DNA of 64,000 nucleotides from Bolinopsis microptera (taxonomy: Eukaryota; Ctenophora; Tentaculata; Lobata; Bolinopsidae). The notes beneath the pieces were generated by a model, which was not told where the DNA came from, made no database searches, and saw only the letters and a program-made list of their open reading frames with translations. The stretch spans positions 4,588,001-4,652,000 of the forward strand of contig NC_087074.1 in assembly GCF_026151205.1 (NCBI RefSeq). Reading direction: 5' to 3'. The position numbers and the translations under genes were made by a program. Within the stretch, counting starts at the first letter, position 1. Each line of letters begins with the position of its first letter. Positions 54,259 to 64,000 of this stretch are shown one piece after another.

Positions 54259-55263
54259 ATGTTAAAACGGAGTCAAAGATCCTCAACAGTTGCTGTTCAA
54301 GTAAAGAGTAACATAAATTTAATTCCGATCAAAAAGGAAATAAAAACTGAACAGGAGGAAGTGACTGGAATATCACATGGTTTCATTTGTCCGAAATGTG
54401 AAGCTCACTTCCTTTATGATGAGTTCTTTGTGGAACATATCAGAGAACATCATGGTGAAACAATCAATGATATGTCTACTAGAAATGTCTTGTTAAATTC
54501 TTTAGAATCATCAGTCAGGTTGGTCAAAGAAAATACTTCTCCTGTTGGGAAAGCTATTAAATGTGACGATTGTTCTTATACCTGTACTGATAACAGTGAT
54601 CTTGTGAAACATTTAGGTATTCACACGGGAGAGAAACCCTACAAGTGCAAGGAATGCTTATATTCTAGTGCTCGGAAAGATCATCTCACATTACATATGA
54701 GGACTCACACGGGAGAGAAACCCTACAAGTGTAAGGAATGTTTATATTCTAGTGCTGGGAAAGGTGATCTCAAAAAACATATGAGGACTCACACGGGAGA
54801 GAAACCCTACAAGTGTAAGGAATGTTTATATTCTAGTGCTGGGAAAGGTGATCTCAAAAAACATATGAGGACTCACACGGGAGAGAAACCCTACAAGTAT
54901 AAAGAATGTTCATATACTTGCTCTGTTAAATCAAATCTTATTATACACCAACGTTCTCACACCGGAGAGAAACCCTTCAAGTGTAAGGAATGTTCATATA
55001 CTTGCTCTGTTAAATCAAATCTTAATAAACACCAACGTACTCACACGGGAGATAAACCCTACAAGTGTAAGGAATGTTCATATACTTGCTCTGTTAAATC
55101 AAATCTTAATAAACACCAACGTACTCACACAGGAGATAAACCCTACAAGTGTAAGGAATGTTCATATACTTGCTCTGTTAAATCAAGTCTTTTTAATCAC
55201 CAACGTACTCACACAGGAGAGAAACCCTACAAGTGTAACCAATGTTCATTTTGTAGTGTTTAG
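54259..55263 (+). CDS. C2H2 zinc-finger protein, unit 3 (truncated by a nonsense codon)
   Basis: 334 codons to a TAG. Shares the N-terminal module (IKKEIKTEQEE; CPKC and CDDC fingers). It has three fingers of SARKDHL/SAGKGDL type and one with its first Cys changed to Tyr (YKYKEC). Three SVKSNL/SVKSSL fingers follow, and a last finger cut off after CSFCSV. The paralogous codon at the stop is CAG (GTTCAGAAAGG in the copy near 55511; here GTTTAGAAAGG), so a single C-to-T change ended the frame. In-frame finger sequence continues to 55650. May still give a shorter protein. Confidence 0.83.
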   Translation: MLKRSQRSSTVAVQVKSNINLIPIKKEIKTEQEEVTGISHGFICPKCEAHFLYDEFFVEHIREHHGETINDMSTRNVLLNSLESSVRLVKENTSPVGKAIKCDDCSYTCTDNSDLVKHLGIHTGEKPYKCKECLYSSARKDHLTLHMRTHTGEKPYKCKECLYSSAGKGDLKKHMRTHTGEKPYKCKECLYSSAGKGDLKKHMRTHTGEKPYKYKECSYTCSVKSNLIIHQRSHTGEKPFKCKECSYTCSVKSNLNKHQRTHTGDKPYKCKECSYTCSVKSNLNKHQRTHTGDKPYKCKECSYTCSVKSSLFNHQRTHTGEKPYKCNQCSFCSV

Positions 55264-55650
55264 AAAGGTGATCTCACAAAACATATTAGAACTCACACGG
55301 GAGAGAAACCCTACAAGTGCAAGGAATGTTCATATACTTGTTCTGTTAAATCAAATCTTAATAAACACCAACGTACTCACACAGGAAATAAACCCTACAA
55401 GTGTAAGGAATGTTCATATACTTGCTCTGTTAAATCAAGTCTTTTTAATCACCAACATACTCACACAGGAGAGAAACCCTACAAGTGTAACCAATGTTCA
55501 TTTTGTAGTGTTCAGAAAGGTGATCTCACAAAACATATGAGGACTCACACGGGAGAGAAACCCTACAAGTGCAAGGAATGTTCATTTGCCTGCTCTGTTC
55601 AACCTATTCTTATCAGACACCAACGTACTCACACAGGACAGGAACTATAA
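55264..55650 (+). pseudogene. Unit 3 tail, five fingers after the premature stop
   Basis: Same frame as unit 3. Contains five more fingers (helices QKGDL, SVKSNL, SVKSSL, QKGDL, SVQPIL) and ends at the family's TGQEL plus TAA. Readthrough would give a 463-residue protein. Confidence 0.8.
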
Positions 55651-56274
55651 AATTGCCAGGAATGTTCTTATAAAACTGTTATACTTGTTCTGATCAGACA
55701 CACCTTATTAGACACCAGTGTATTGACGGGTAAAGAATGTCAGTTTACTTTCCCTTTTTTATTATTAGCTCACCAACGAGGTATGATCAATGTTTGCATA
55801 TATACATATATTATAGTTTAGAAATAATCTCCACAAATGTTTGAAAGCAATTTTTTCTGATTACAATTGCAAAATTGTGCAGTTTCTTCCACAAATGAAT
55901 GAAAAATTAAGCTTTTGTTTGTATTAAAGTGAATCATAATCTTCGATATATTTCTAACCATTATATTAATTGAAACCCCATTGATTTTATCGTGTCTTTT
56001 AAAGTACATACGAATTAGTAAATTTATTGTATTTCCAATATTGCCGCTATATTAATTATTTATAATATAATGACTCTGAAATTTATTTACCGCATTTTAT
56101 ATCTGCATGGTACTGATGAAATATGGATGTCGATTGTCGAAGTGTGGTCTCAATACAAGAATTTATTGTTCCATTCATTTATACCCACTGGCAATTAAAT
56201 ATGTAGATATTTAAAATTGGAAAGGTTGTGTATTTTGATTTCATTAATCATTTATTAATGCAGGAAAGTTCATA

Positions 56275-58405
56275 ATGTCAACACGGAGTAAAAGATCCTC
56301 AACAGTTGCTGTTCAAGTAAAGAGTAACATAAATTTAATTCCTATCAAAAAGGAAATAAAAACTGAACAGGAGGAAGAGACTGGTGATATATCACATGGT
56401 TTCATTTGTCCGAAATGTGAAGCTCACTTCCTTTATGATGATTTCTTTATGGAACATATCAGAGAACATCATGGTGAAACAATCAATGATATGTCTACTA
56501 GAAATGTCTTGTTAAATTCTTTACGATCATCAGATAGGTTAGGGAAATAAAATACTTCTTCTGTTGGGAAAGCTTTTAAATGTGACGATTGTTCTTATAC
56601 CTGCACTGAGAACACTGATCTTGTGAAACATTTAGGTATTCACACGGGAGAGAAACCCTACAAGTGCAAGGAATGTTCATATTCTTGTGCTCAGAAAGGT
56701 TATATCACATTACATATGAGGACTCACACGGGAGAGAAACCCTACAAGTGTAAGGAATGTTCATATACTTGCTCTGTTAAATCAAGTCTTATTATACTGC
56801 CGTTTTCTCAGAAAAGGCAGTAAGTCCAATTTTTCGAAATATAACAATATTGGTATCAAAATTTTCAGTACAAAATTCTCTACAACATGAGCTACATATT
56901 AATGTATGGAAACATTGTTGCATGCAATTTCTAAGGAAGTAAGTCCCAGTTGAGAAACATTATGTTCGGTTTTGGCCAATTATTTTCTGAGAGAAGGACG
57001 TAAGTCCGGACTTACTGCCTTTTCTGAGAAAATCTTGAAAATCTTCAGAGATAAGGAAGTAATTCCGTGGACTTACTGCCTTTTCTGAGATAAATTATCT
57101 GTGATAGGAAGAAGTAGCTGGACTTACTTCCTATAAAAGCATGCTAAAAGCGGAATTTTAGATAGCGATTTCCCAAAAAGAACATAACTTTACTGCCGAT
57201 TGATATTTTCGCTTGAAATTTTCAGAATCGATGTATAATTACATTTCAACTTTACTTAAGTGATCAAAATTTTCATTTAGGCCTCAAAAAAAATTTGGTG
57301 GCCGATTTTCAAAAACGCCGGATGTATTTTAGTCGCAAAACATAAACATTGGAGCAGTTATTGAGCTGTAATAATCGCAGAGAATGTTTAGTTTAGGTAT
57401 ATCTTTTAGATCAAGTTCATTTTCATCAAAATATCGATAAGATATCATTTAATGCACTGAAATCTTTCAAAATTGGCGAGTTTGCCTAAATAAGGGCATA
57501 CTATTATTCAAAAACATTTATTATATGATATGGAGCAATTTAGATTTACCTAATTGTTTATATTTTACAATATAATCCAAAATACATAGATCCAAACCTC
57601 AAAAATTTAGTAAAAAGCTTGGACTTACTTCCTTCTCAGAAAAATATTGAACAGAGATTTTTCTCAGAAAAGGAAGTAAGTCCAAGTTTTCTCAGAAAAG
57701 GCAGTAAGTCCATCCAGTATGAAAAGTAAGCTCGATTATTTGGCATAAAAATGGTTATATCTAAGCTTATGGACGGCTCAAAGCTTAAATTTTTTTGACA
57801 AATTAAAATTTGACTAATTATTGAAAACTCAACGTGTTTACTTTCGATCTTACGCAAAAAGTAAGCGGAGAAAAAACCATAAACACAAAAGTCGCAATAT
57901 CTCGAAATGGCAAATATGGACTTACTGCCTTTTCTGAGAAAACGGCAGTATACACCAACGTTCTCACACCGGAGAGAAACCCTTCAAGTGTTACCGATGT
58001 TCATTTTGTAGTGCTCAGAAAGGTAATCTCACAAAACATATGAGGACTCACACCGGAGAGAAACCCTACAAGTGCAAGGAATGTTCATATACTTGTTCTA
58101 CTAAATCAAATCTTATTACACACCAACGTACTCACACGGGAGAGAAACCCTTCAAGTGTAAGGAATGTTCATATTCTAGTGCTCAGAAAGGTGATCTCAA
58201 GAAACATATGAGGACTCACACCGGAGAGAAACCCTACAAGTGCAAGGAATGTTCATATTCTTTTGCTCAGAAAATTCATCTCACATTTCATATGAGGACT
58301 CACACCGGAGAGAAACCCTTCAAGTGCAAGGAATGTTCATACACTTGCTCTATTAAATCAAATCTTTATCAACACCAACGTACTCACACGGGACAGGAAC
58401 TCTAA
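56275..58405 (+). pseudogene. C2H2 zinc-finger unit 4, nonsense codon and transposon insertion
   Basis: Begins MSTRSKRSS with IKKEIKTEQEE and the CPKC finger. Codon 92 is TAA where paralogues have GAA. In-frame fingers (CDDC finger, AQKGYI) continue to a SVKSSL finger, which is split by the DNA element at 56797-57948. After it come the rest of that finger and five more (CYRC type, STKSNL, AQKGDL, AQKIHL, SIKSNL) ending TGQEL. Two independent lesions make it a pseudogene. Confidence 0.85.
56797..57948. mobile_element. 1.15-kb non-autonomous DNA transposon in zinc-finger unit 4
   Basis: Perfect TIRs of about 32 bp begin CTGCCGTTTTCTCAGAAAAG. They are flanked by TATA on both sides (56793-56796 and 57949-57952), so the duplication is TATA, or TA with TA-ended TIRs as in Tc1/mariner. 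The finger sequence reads across when the insert is ignored. The TIR word CTTACTGCCTTTTCTGAGAA recurs inside near 57010, 57069, 57619, 57665, 57690 and in degenerate forms near 56990 and 57113. No transposase frame. Confidence 0.85.
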
Positions 58406-59008
58406 AATTGCCAGGAATGTTTTTATACAACTGTTATACTTGTTCTGATCAGTCACACTTTATTAGACACCAGCGTATTGACGGGTAAAGAATTTCAGTT
58501 TACTTCCAATTTTATATTATTAGTTCACTAACGAGGTATGATCAATGATTGCTTATATAGTCTAGAAATTATCTCCACATATGTTTAGAGCTATGTTTGA
58601 AAGCAATTTTTCTGATTTCAATTACAAAATTGTGCAGTTAGTTCCACAAATGTATGAGAAATTAGGCTTTTGTTGGTATTAAAGTAAATCATAATCTTCG
58701 ATGTATCTAACCATTAATTGAAACCCCATTGATTTTATCGTGTCTTTAAAGTACGAATTTGTAAATTTATTGTATTTCCAATAAGCTATATAGTTATTAT
58801 TTATAATATAATGACTCTGACATTTATTTACCACATTTTATATCTGCATGGTACTGATGAAATATGGATGTCGAAGGGTGGTCTCAATACTAGAATTTAT
58901 TGTTTCATTCATTTATACCCATTGGTAATTAAATATGTAGATATTTAAAATTGGAAAGTTTGTATATTTTGATGTTATTAATCAGTTATTAATGCAGGAA
59001 AGTTTGTA

Positions 59009-61787
59009 ATGTTAACACGGAGTAAAAGATCCTCAACAGTTGCTGTTCAAGTAAAGAGTAACATAAATTTAATTCCTATCAAAAAGGAAATAAAAACTGA
59101 ACAGGAGGAAGTGACTGGTATATCACATGGTTTCATTTGTCCGAAATGTGAAGCTCACTTCCTTTATGATGAGTTCTTTGTGGAACATATCAGAGAACAT
59201 CATGGTGAAACAATCAATGATATGTCTACTAGAAATGTCTTGTTAAATTCTATACGATCATCAGTCAGGTTGGGTAAAGAAAATACTTCTCCTGTTGGGA
59301 AAGCTTTTAAATGTGACGATTGTTCTTTTACCTGTACTGAGAACAGTGATCTTGTGAATCATTTAGGTATTCACACGGGAGAGAAACCCTACAAGTGCAA
59401 GGAATGTTTATATTCTAGTACTCAGAAAGGTGATCTCAAGAAACATATGAGGACTCACACGGGAGAGAAACCCTACAAGTGTAAGGAATGTTCATATTTT
59501 AGTGCTCAGAAAGTTCATCTCACATTTCATATGAGAACTCACTCAGGAGAGAAACCCTACAAGTGTAAGGAATGTTCATATACTTGCTCTTTGAAATTTA
59601 GTTTAGTCAGACACCAATATATATGGTCAAGTTCGGAGACAACCTGTACATTTTTTACTTTTTTAGAAGTGTGTGGTGGAGCCAGCTCAACACAGAATGA
59701 AACTCCCTGATTATATGGCTGACAAGACATTTTTCAGGACTTTCTATGAGTAAAAAAAAAAAATTTAAAGGTTGAACGGTTGAGCAGATACAGGTGGTAT
59801 TAAACAAACCCTTAAAAGGTGGAGATTTAAGGTGGAGACTGGCTCTGGTTGAAGAAACTTTTGATTAAGGTGGAAAAGGTTATTGGTAACACAAACTACA
59901 TCAAATTTGCAATCTGATGGTTTTATCAATATTTTGTTTAAGTGCTCAACCGAGGTGGAGAAATTAAATGCACTTTTCAAAGCTGCTCAACCGGGGGTGG
60001 AGAAAGGTTTAGAGAGTTCTAGGTTAGCTAGAAAGTTGCGTCTCGGCCTTTTCTACTTCCCGTTAAATTTTGTTTTTTCCATTGACGCTCAACAGGGTGG
60101 AGATCTTTCATCAAGAAACAGTAAAAAGCCTGTCAAACATGCCTAAATTCATTGGTTTTATCACTAATTCTAATCTGCTCTGTTAACTGCTACTGTAGGG
60201 GATCATAAAACTGTTACCCCTTCTGTCTTAAAGCGAAGTGTTCTAGCAAATGAAAAAACTATCAAAGTTGTGAAAAGGTGCTCAACAAGGTGGAGAAATT
60301 GTTGATTAAACATTAAAACATTAAAAAATGCATTAAAACTAGCCCCACCAGGTTGAGTTAAGCTTTGGCAGTTGATTTCTGGAAGAAATAACATTGTGTG
60401 ACGCTTTAGCATGTATACAACTCATCAAACTAGCCATCAACCACTCAACCGCGGTGGAGAACCGTGAATTCTGAGGTCAAATTTACGCCCAAATTTGCCA
60501 AATTTGAGTCTCCACCTATGTTGAGTGTACTTTTCAGCAAGGATGCCTTGTAATATGAGTTGGTAGATGATTTAGAATCATTGGTATTGCAAATGGACTG
60601 CCACAGTCACTCTACAGCTCCTAAACTACAGAATAACAGATTTTGAACTGCATGTTATGCTGTCTCCACCTCGGTTGAGCCGATTCTGAGGATCCTATTC
60701 TATGAAATATGATTGGTATAACCCATAATATTAAATATTAGGACTTTGGAGCAATTAAAAAGCATGAGAGGGTTAGTTCTAGTCACTTATATTAGCTCAT
60801 GTAGTCAGTGAGCTGCTCCACCTGTGTTGAGCAGACAAACCTGCTCAACCGGCACTTTTTGAGTACCCACCTGTCTTACGTAACTTTCAATTGTGAAATT
60901 TGGAGTAAATATTTTTTTCATAAGTGATTTACAGCTCCTTTATTTTTGTAATTTTCAGGTGGCCACTGTCTCCACCAAGGTTGAGTTATTTAAATTTTGA
61001 ACCCAGATATCATTATAGAAAGGTTAGGAGTATAATATCTGAAGAGCCTGTACCACTTGGACTGTCAGAGGAATTATAATTAATTTTACCGTTTATGGCA
61101 GTGAAATGAGTGTAATTAGTGACTAATTTTATGTACAGGTTGTCTCCGAACTTGACCATATATATAATACAACGTACTCACACGGGAGAAAAACCCTACA
61201 AGTGCAAGGAATGTTCATATGTTTGCTCTGATAAATCGAGTATTAATAAACACCATCATACTCACACCGGAGAGAAACCCTATAAGTGCAAGGAATGTTC
61301 ATATTCTAGTGCTCAGAAAGGTAATCTCATATTACATATGAGGACTCACACGGGAGAGAAACCCTATAAGTGCAAGGAATGTTCATATTCTAGTGCTCAG
61401 AAAGGTAATCTCATATTACATATGAGGACTCACACGGGAGAGAAGCCCTACAAGTGTAAGGAATGTTCATATACTTGCTCTTTGAAATTTAGTTTAGTCA
61501 GACACCAACGTACTCACACGGGAGAAAAACCCTACAAGTGCAAGGAATGTTCATATGTTTGCTCTGATAAATCGAGTATTAATAAACACCATCATACTCA
61601 CACTGGAGAGAAACCCTATAAGTGCAAGGAATGTTCATATTCTAGTGCTCAGAAAGGTAATCTCATATTACATATGAGGACTCACACGGGAGAGAAACCC
61701 TATAAGTGCAAGGAATGTTCATATTCTAGTGCTCAGAAAGGTAATCTCATATTACATATGGACACGTTCATAAAAAGGTGGCACTAG
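59009..61787 (+). pseudogene. C2H2 zinc-finger unit 5, split by a transposon and cut at the 3' end
   Basis: First part (59009-59617) has the IKKEIKTEQEE module, the CPKC and CDDC fingers, two tandem fingers and most of an SLKFSLVRHQ finger. The DNA element at 59618-61169 follows. The second part (61170-61760) resumes with [11 protein letters not shown] and seven fingers. They form a block of four (SDKSSI, AQKGNL, AQKGNL, SLKFSL) and a repeat of its first three, offset by exactly 336 bp. The last finger breaks after NLILHM into unrelated sequence near 61760, so the family's TGQEL end is missing. Confidence 0.83.
59618..61169. mobile_element. 1.55-kb non-autonomous DNA transposon in zinc-finger unit 5
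   Basis: Perfect ~34-bp TIRs begin TATATATGGTCAAGTTCGGA. CAA is duplicated at the outer edges (59615-59617 and 61170-61172), though an AT-rich target makes the exact duplication uncertain. The word GCTCAACCGAGGTGGAGA, or a close variant, appears about eleven times. It is mostly in one orientation from 59945 to 60460 and inverted from 60345 to 60985. The TIR itself contains a degenerate form (GTCTCCGAACTTGACC). No transposase. Confidence 0.85.
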
Positions 61788-62215
61788 AGATTGATTTTTC
61801 ACTGCCAAAATTGTGTGAAGCATTTTAAAATACTTGTATCTCAAGGAGTATGCTATGAAAGTTAACCAAATTTTAATATGTGGTCCAAAAAGAGTCAAAT
61901 GTCACATATTTAAGTCATTCATCTCTTTATAACTGTTAATTGTGCAGATATGAGCCAGAAATCACAAAATATTCATTTCTTGCACCTCTAATGATGAATT
62001 TACATTCTGTGAGTGTGTCCTGCTTCTCAATGTGATTATTGAACCTTTTTGAGATAGTTGAGTGTTAAAAGTGCAAAGAGTCACCGGTTAAATGTGGAGT
62101 TATGATGCAATTATCACACACAGGGTTAATTCTGACTAATTATTTTAGAATGATGAATGGGATATGAATATCAACGGAATGATTGTAATAATGAACTCTA
62201 TCGATCACAATTATA
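61788..62215. other. Unassigned sequence after zinc-finger unit 5
   Basis: Sequence from about 61760 on is unrelated to the zinc-finger 3' regions and replaces the expected end of unit 5. Probably the start of another insertion. Confidence 0.45.
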
Positions 62216-64000
62216 GCATTTTTTTTTTTTTTTTTAAGAGAGGCTGGGCCAAGATAGCCCACGAGAGGATAGCATTGAGATGCTCTGCCTACCTCTGGGG
62301 TGTGGCAACCTTGGGGAAGGTTGCCGGTGAAATCAGAGTGATTGGTGGAGGATGGTGTAAGATGATATATGAGTCAAAATGATACGCTTAAATGCCAGCT
62401 GGGTTTGGAAAAGTAAAACGAGACGAGACAGCATATGAAATAATACTTTAAGTCACCCCGGTCTGATCCAGCTCTTCCGGCACAATTAAGCGTTTGGTGC
62501 GGTTTGCGAAATTGACAATTGTGGTGATGTGTTGGTTGTCGAATATGTCATTGACAGAGAGGTAGTAGTCCTGGAAATATTGACCTCTAATTTGGGCAAT
62601 AGCTGGACACTGTCCAAGGAAGTGTGAGACAGTTTCCTCTCCGTCGCCGCACATAGGACAAGCACTGGTGTTTGATTTGCAAATGGTGTGAAGGTGTTTG
62701 TTTAAGCCGCAGTGACCCGTGATGAGGTGAACTGCAGTTCTGTAATCTTGTCTGTTTTTGCTGAGTGTAGTGTTGAGGTTTTTGATGATTTTGGCATGCT
62801 TGTGGCCGAGTGTCAGTTTGGTGTGTCTGGGACCGTCAGTTAACCAAGTTTCCTGATTCAGTCTGTTGACTTTGTTGTCGATTTGACGCTTGATGTAGGA
62901 TTGTGGAATTGGACACTTCAAAGTGGATTCACTGGTTGTACCAAGCTTGGCCAGCTCATCTGCTTTTTCGTTCCCCCACAATCCGATGTGTGCTGCAATC
63001 CATCGTATCTCTAGCGTGTTGTTGGATCCGAGTGCATTAAGAGAGTCGTAACAGTCTCTTGTAGTTCTACTCCGCGTTGAAAGCGCAGAGATAGCTTGTA
63101 TAGATGAGAGACTGTCAGACCATATGATGATATGTGTGTTGGTATAGGTAGAGAGATATTTGCAAGCTTCAATGATGGCGGTGAGCTCTGTTTGGTAAAC
63201 AGTGCAATAATCAGGGAGCTTGAATGATCTTTCTTCAAGGGTGGTGTTATTGTTGTCAGTTGTGATGATATAGCCAGCCCCGCATCCTGAGTCTGTGAGT
63301 GACCCGTCAGTGTAGCAGGTGATCGTTTCACTGGTAATGTTGTCAATGGTGTTTTGAAGTGAATTTCTATATTCAGTGTTATCGGCTCCAGGAGTTGTGA
63401 CGGTGAAGTGCCGTCCCAGCATCATGGTTGGTGTTGTTAGGTCTCTCGTTGCTCTAGGTGGAATAATGAGATCTGCCATGAATTGTTTGTTGATAGTGGT
63501 ATGATTTTTGATAGTTCCCTTCCTGAAGGCGATAGTTTCAAGAGTGAGGCTGCCATAAGCTTGTAGCCTGGCCGCACCCTTTGCTGCTTCGCCTTGCAGG
63601 AACAGTATGATGTCAGAAGTGTCGGTGAGGTGATTCAATGCGATAAAAGGTGTGCTTGGCATGGCACCAGACATCATTCTGAGTGCCAATGCCTGAACAC
63701 GTTTGAGTTTCTTCGCGTTATAGTCCGTTTGAGTGGCCCTGATCCATATACTACAGCAGTAGGATAGGATTGGACGGATGACAGCCGTGTACATCCATTT
63801 GCATGTTTTGGGGCTCATACCCCATGTGGGGCCGACAGCTCTTCGACATTGCATGAGGGATGCCGTGGCTTTTTTGGTGGTGTTGATGATATGTTCATTG
63901 AAGTTGAGTTTGCTGTCCAAGGTCACTCCTAGAAATTTAGCAGACTTGGAAAGACCTATAATGTTGTTGCCAACTGTTATAGGTCTTAGAGTCCACTTAC
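62216..64000 (-). mobile_element. I-clade LINE, 3' part, poly(A) tailed
   Basis: A run of about 17 T at 62219-62235 is the poly(A) tail of a minus-strand LINE. Its 3' untranslated region (62236-62447) precedes the polymerase C terminus, and the element continues beyond the window. Confidence 0.82.
62448..64000 (-). CDS. I-clade LINE polymerase C-terminal part with RNase H domain (partial)
   Basis: Open from the window edge to a stop at 62448, about 517 codons, 5' end outside. It starts in the polymerase thumb region (SAKFLGVTLDSKLNFNEHI, MYTAVIRPILSYCCSIW). A complete RNase H type I domain follows with its acidic residues: CYTDGSLTDSGCGAGY (Asp), YQTELTAIIEAC (Glu), IIWSDSLSSIQAI (Asp) and HIGLWGNEKADELAK (Asp). 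The C-terminal CPMCGDGEETVSHFLGQCP is the usual zinc-binding tail. RNase H would remove template RNA during element DNA synthesis. RNase H after the polymerase is typical of the I group. No lesions seen. Confidence 0.9.
   Translation of the reverse strand, partial: KWTLRPITVGNNIIGLSKSAKFLGVTLDSKLNFNEHIINTTKKATASLMQCRRAVGPTWGMSPKTCKWMYTAVIRPILSYCCSIWIRATQTDYNAKKLKRVQALALRMMSGAMPSTPFIALNHLTDTSDIILFLQGEAAKGAARLQAYGSLTLETIAFRKGTIKNHTTINKQFMADLIIPPRATRDLTTPTMMLGRHFTVTTPGADNTEYRNSLQNTIDNITSETITCYTDGSLTDSGCGAGYIITTDNNNTTLEERSFKLPDYCTVYQTELTAIIEACKYLSTYTNTHIIIWSDSLSSIQAISALSTRSRTTRDCYDSLNALGSNNTLEIRWIAAHIGLWGNEKADELAKLGTTSESTLKCPIPQSYIKRQIDNKVNRLNQETWLTDGPRHTKLTLGHKHAKIIKNLNTTLSKNRQDYRTAVHLITGHCGLNKHLHTICKSNTSACPMCGDGEETVSHFLGQCPAIAQIRGQYFQDYYLSVNDIFDNQHITTIVNFANRTKRLIVPEELDQTGVT

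Noticed and set aside
62164-62382. Small plus-strand frame at the T-run
   Set aside because: It runs through the poly(T) and the 3' untranslated region of the minus-strand LINE; a shadow frame.

Overview
The window looks like a piece of an invertebrate animal genome. It is AT-rich, dominated by mobile elements and simple repeats, and holds several classes of animal retroelement (Jockey-like, CR1/L2-like, RTE-like and I-clade LINEs, plus Penelope-like elements). It also has a tandem cluster of C2H2 zinc-finger genes with plausible splice acceptors just before their start codons. There are no operons or ribosome binding sites. I cannot name the species. No conserved single-copy host gene was recognised apart from the zinc-finger cluster.

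Layout. 1-3.8 kb: a purine-strand (GGA-type) simple array. 3.9-5.3 kb: small elements built of iterated 10-bp words. 5.25-13.3 kb: a minus-strand CR1/L2-like LINE fragment broken by nested insertions; the largest is a 7.2-kb element with long terminal inverted repeats (TIRs), a 9-bp target-site duplication (TSD) and a ~690-bp higher-order purine repeat as cargo. 13.3-19 kb: dispersed repeats, a tRNA-like SINE head and a LINE tail remnant. 19.2-22.9 kb: a decayed plus-strand LINE. 24.9-27.3 kb: a ~95-bp tandem repeat, a motif-iterating element and an indel-rich duplicate of LINE sequence. 27.4-30.7 kb: an RTE-like reverse transcriptase split by a 1.8-kb insertion. 30.8-34.1 kb: two CR1/L2-like copies on the minus strand. 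35-37.7 kb: MITEs with readable TSDs. 37.8-41.7 kb: an apparently intact Penelope-like element with an N-terminal GIY-YIG domain and near-identical direct flanks. 42.8-47.7 kb: an intact two-ORF Jockey-like LINE. 49.2-61.8 kb: five tandem zinc-finger units, two of them split by DNA transposons. 62.2-64 kb: the 3' end of an I-clade LINE with an RNase H domain, running off the window.

Functionally the window reads as a contest between transposons and a locally duplicating zinc-finger family. The zinc-finger proteins share an N-terminal segment with two SUMO-consensus lysines and long arrays of linker-joined fingers, as expected of nuclear DNA-binding regulators; a role in repeat silencing is inference only. 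Two patterns recur and seem the most novel. First, four element families with unrelated termini share 8-9-bp TSDs, pointing to Mutator-like mobilisation. Second, several insertions each carry their own short word repeated many times in both orientations.
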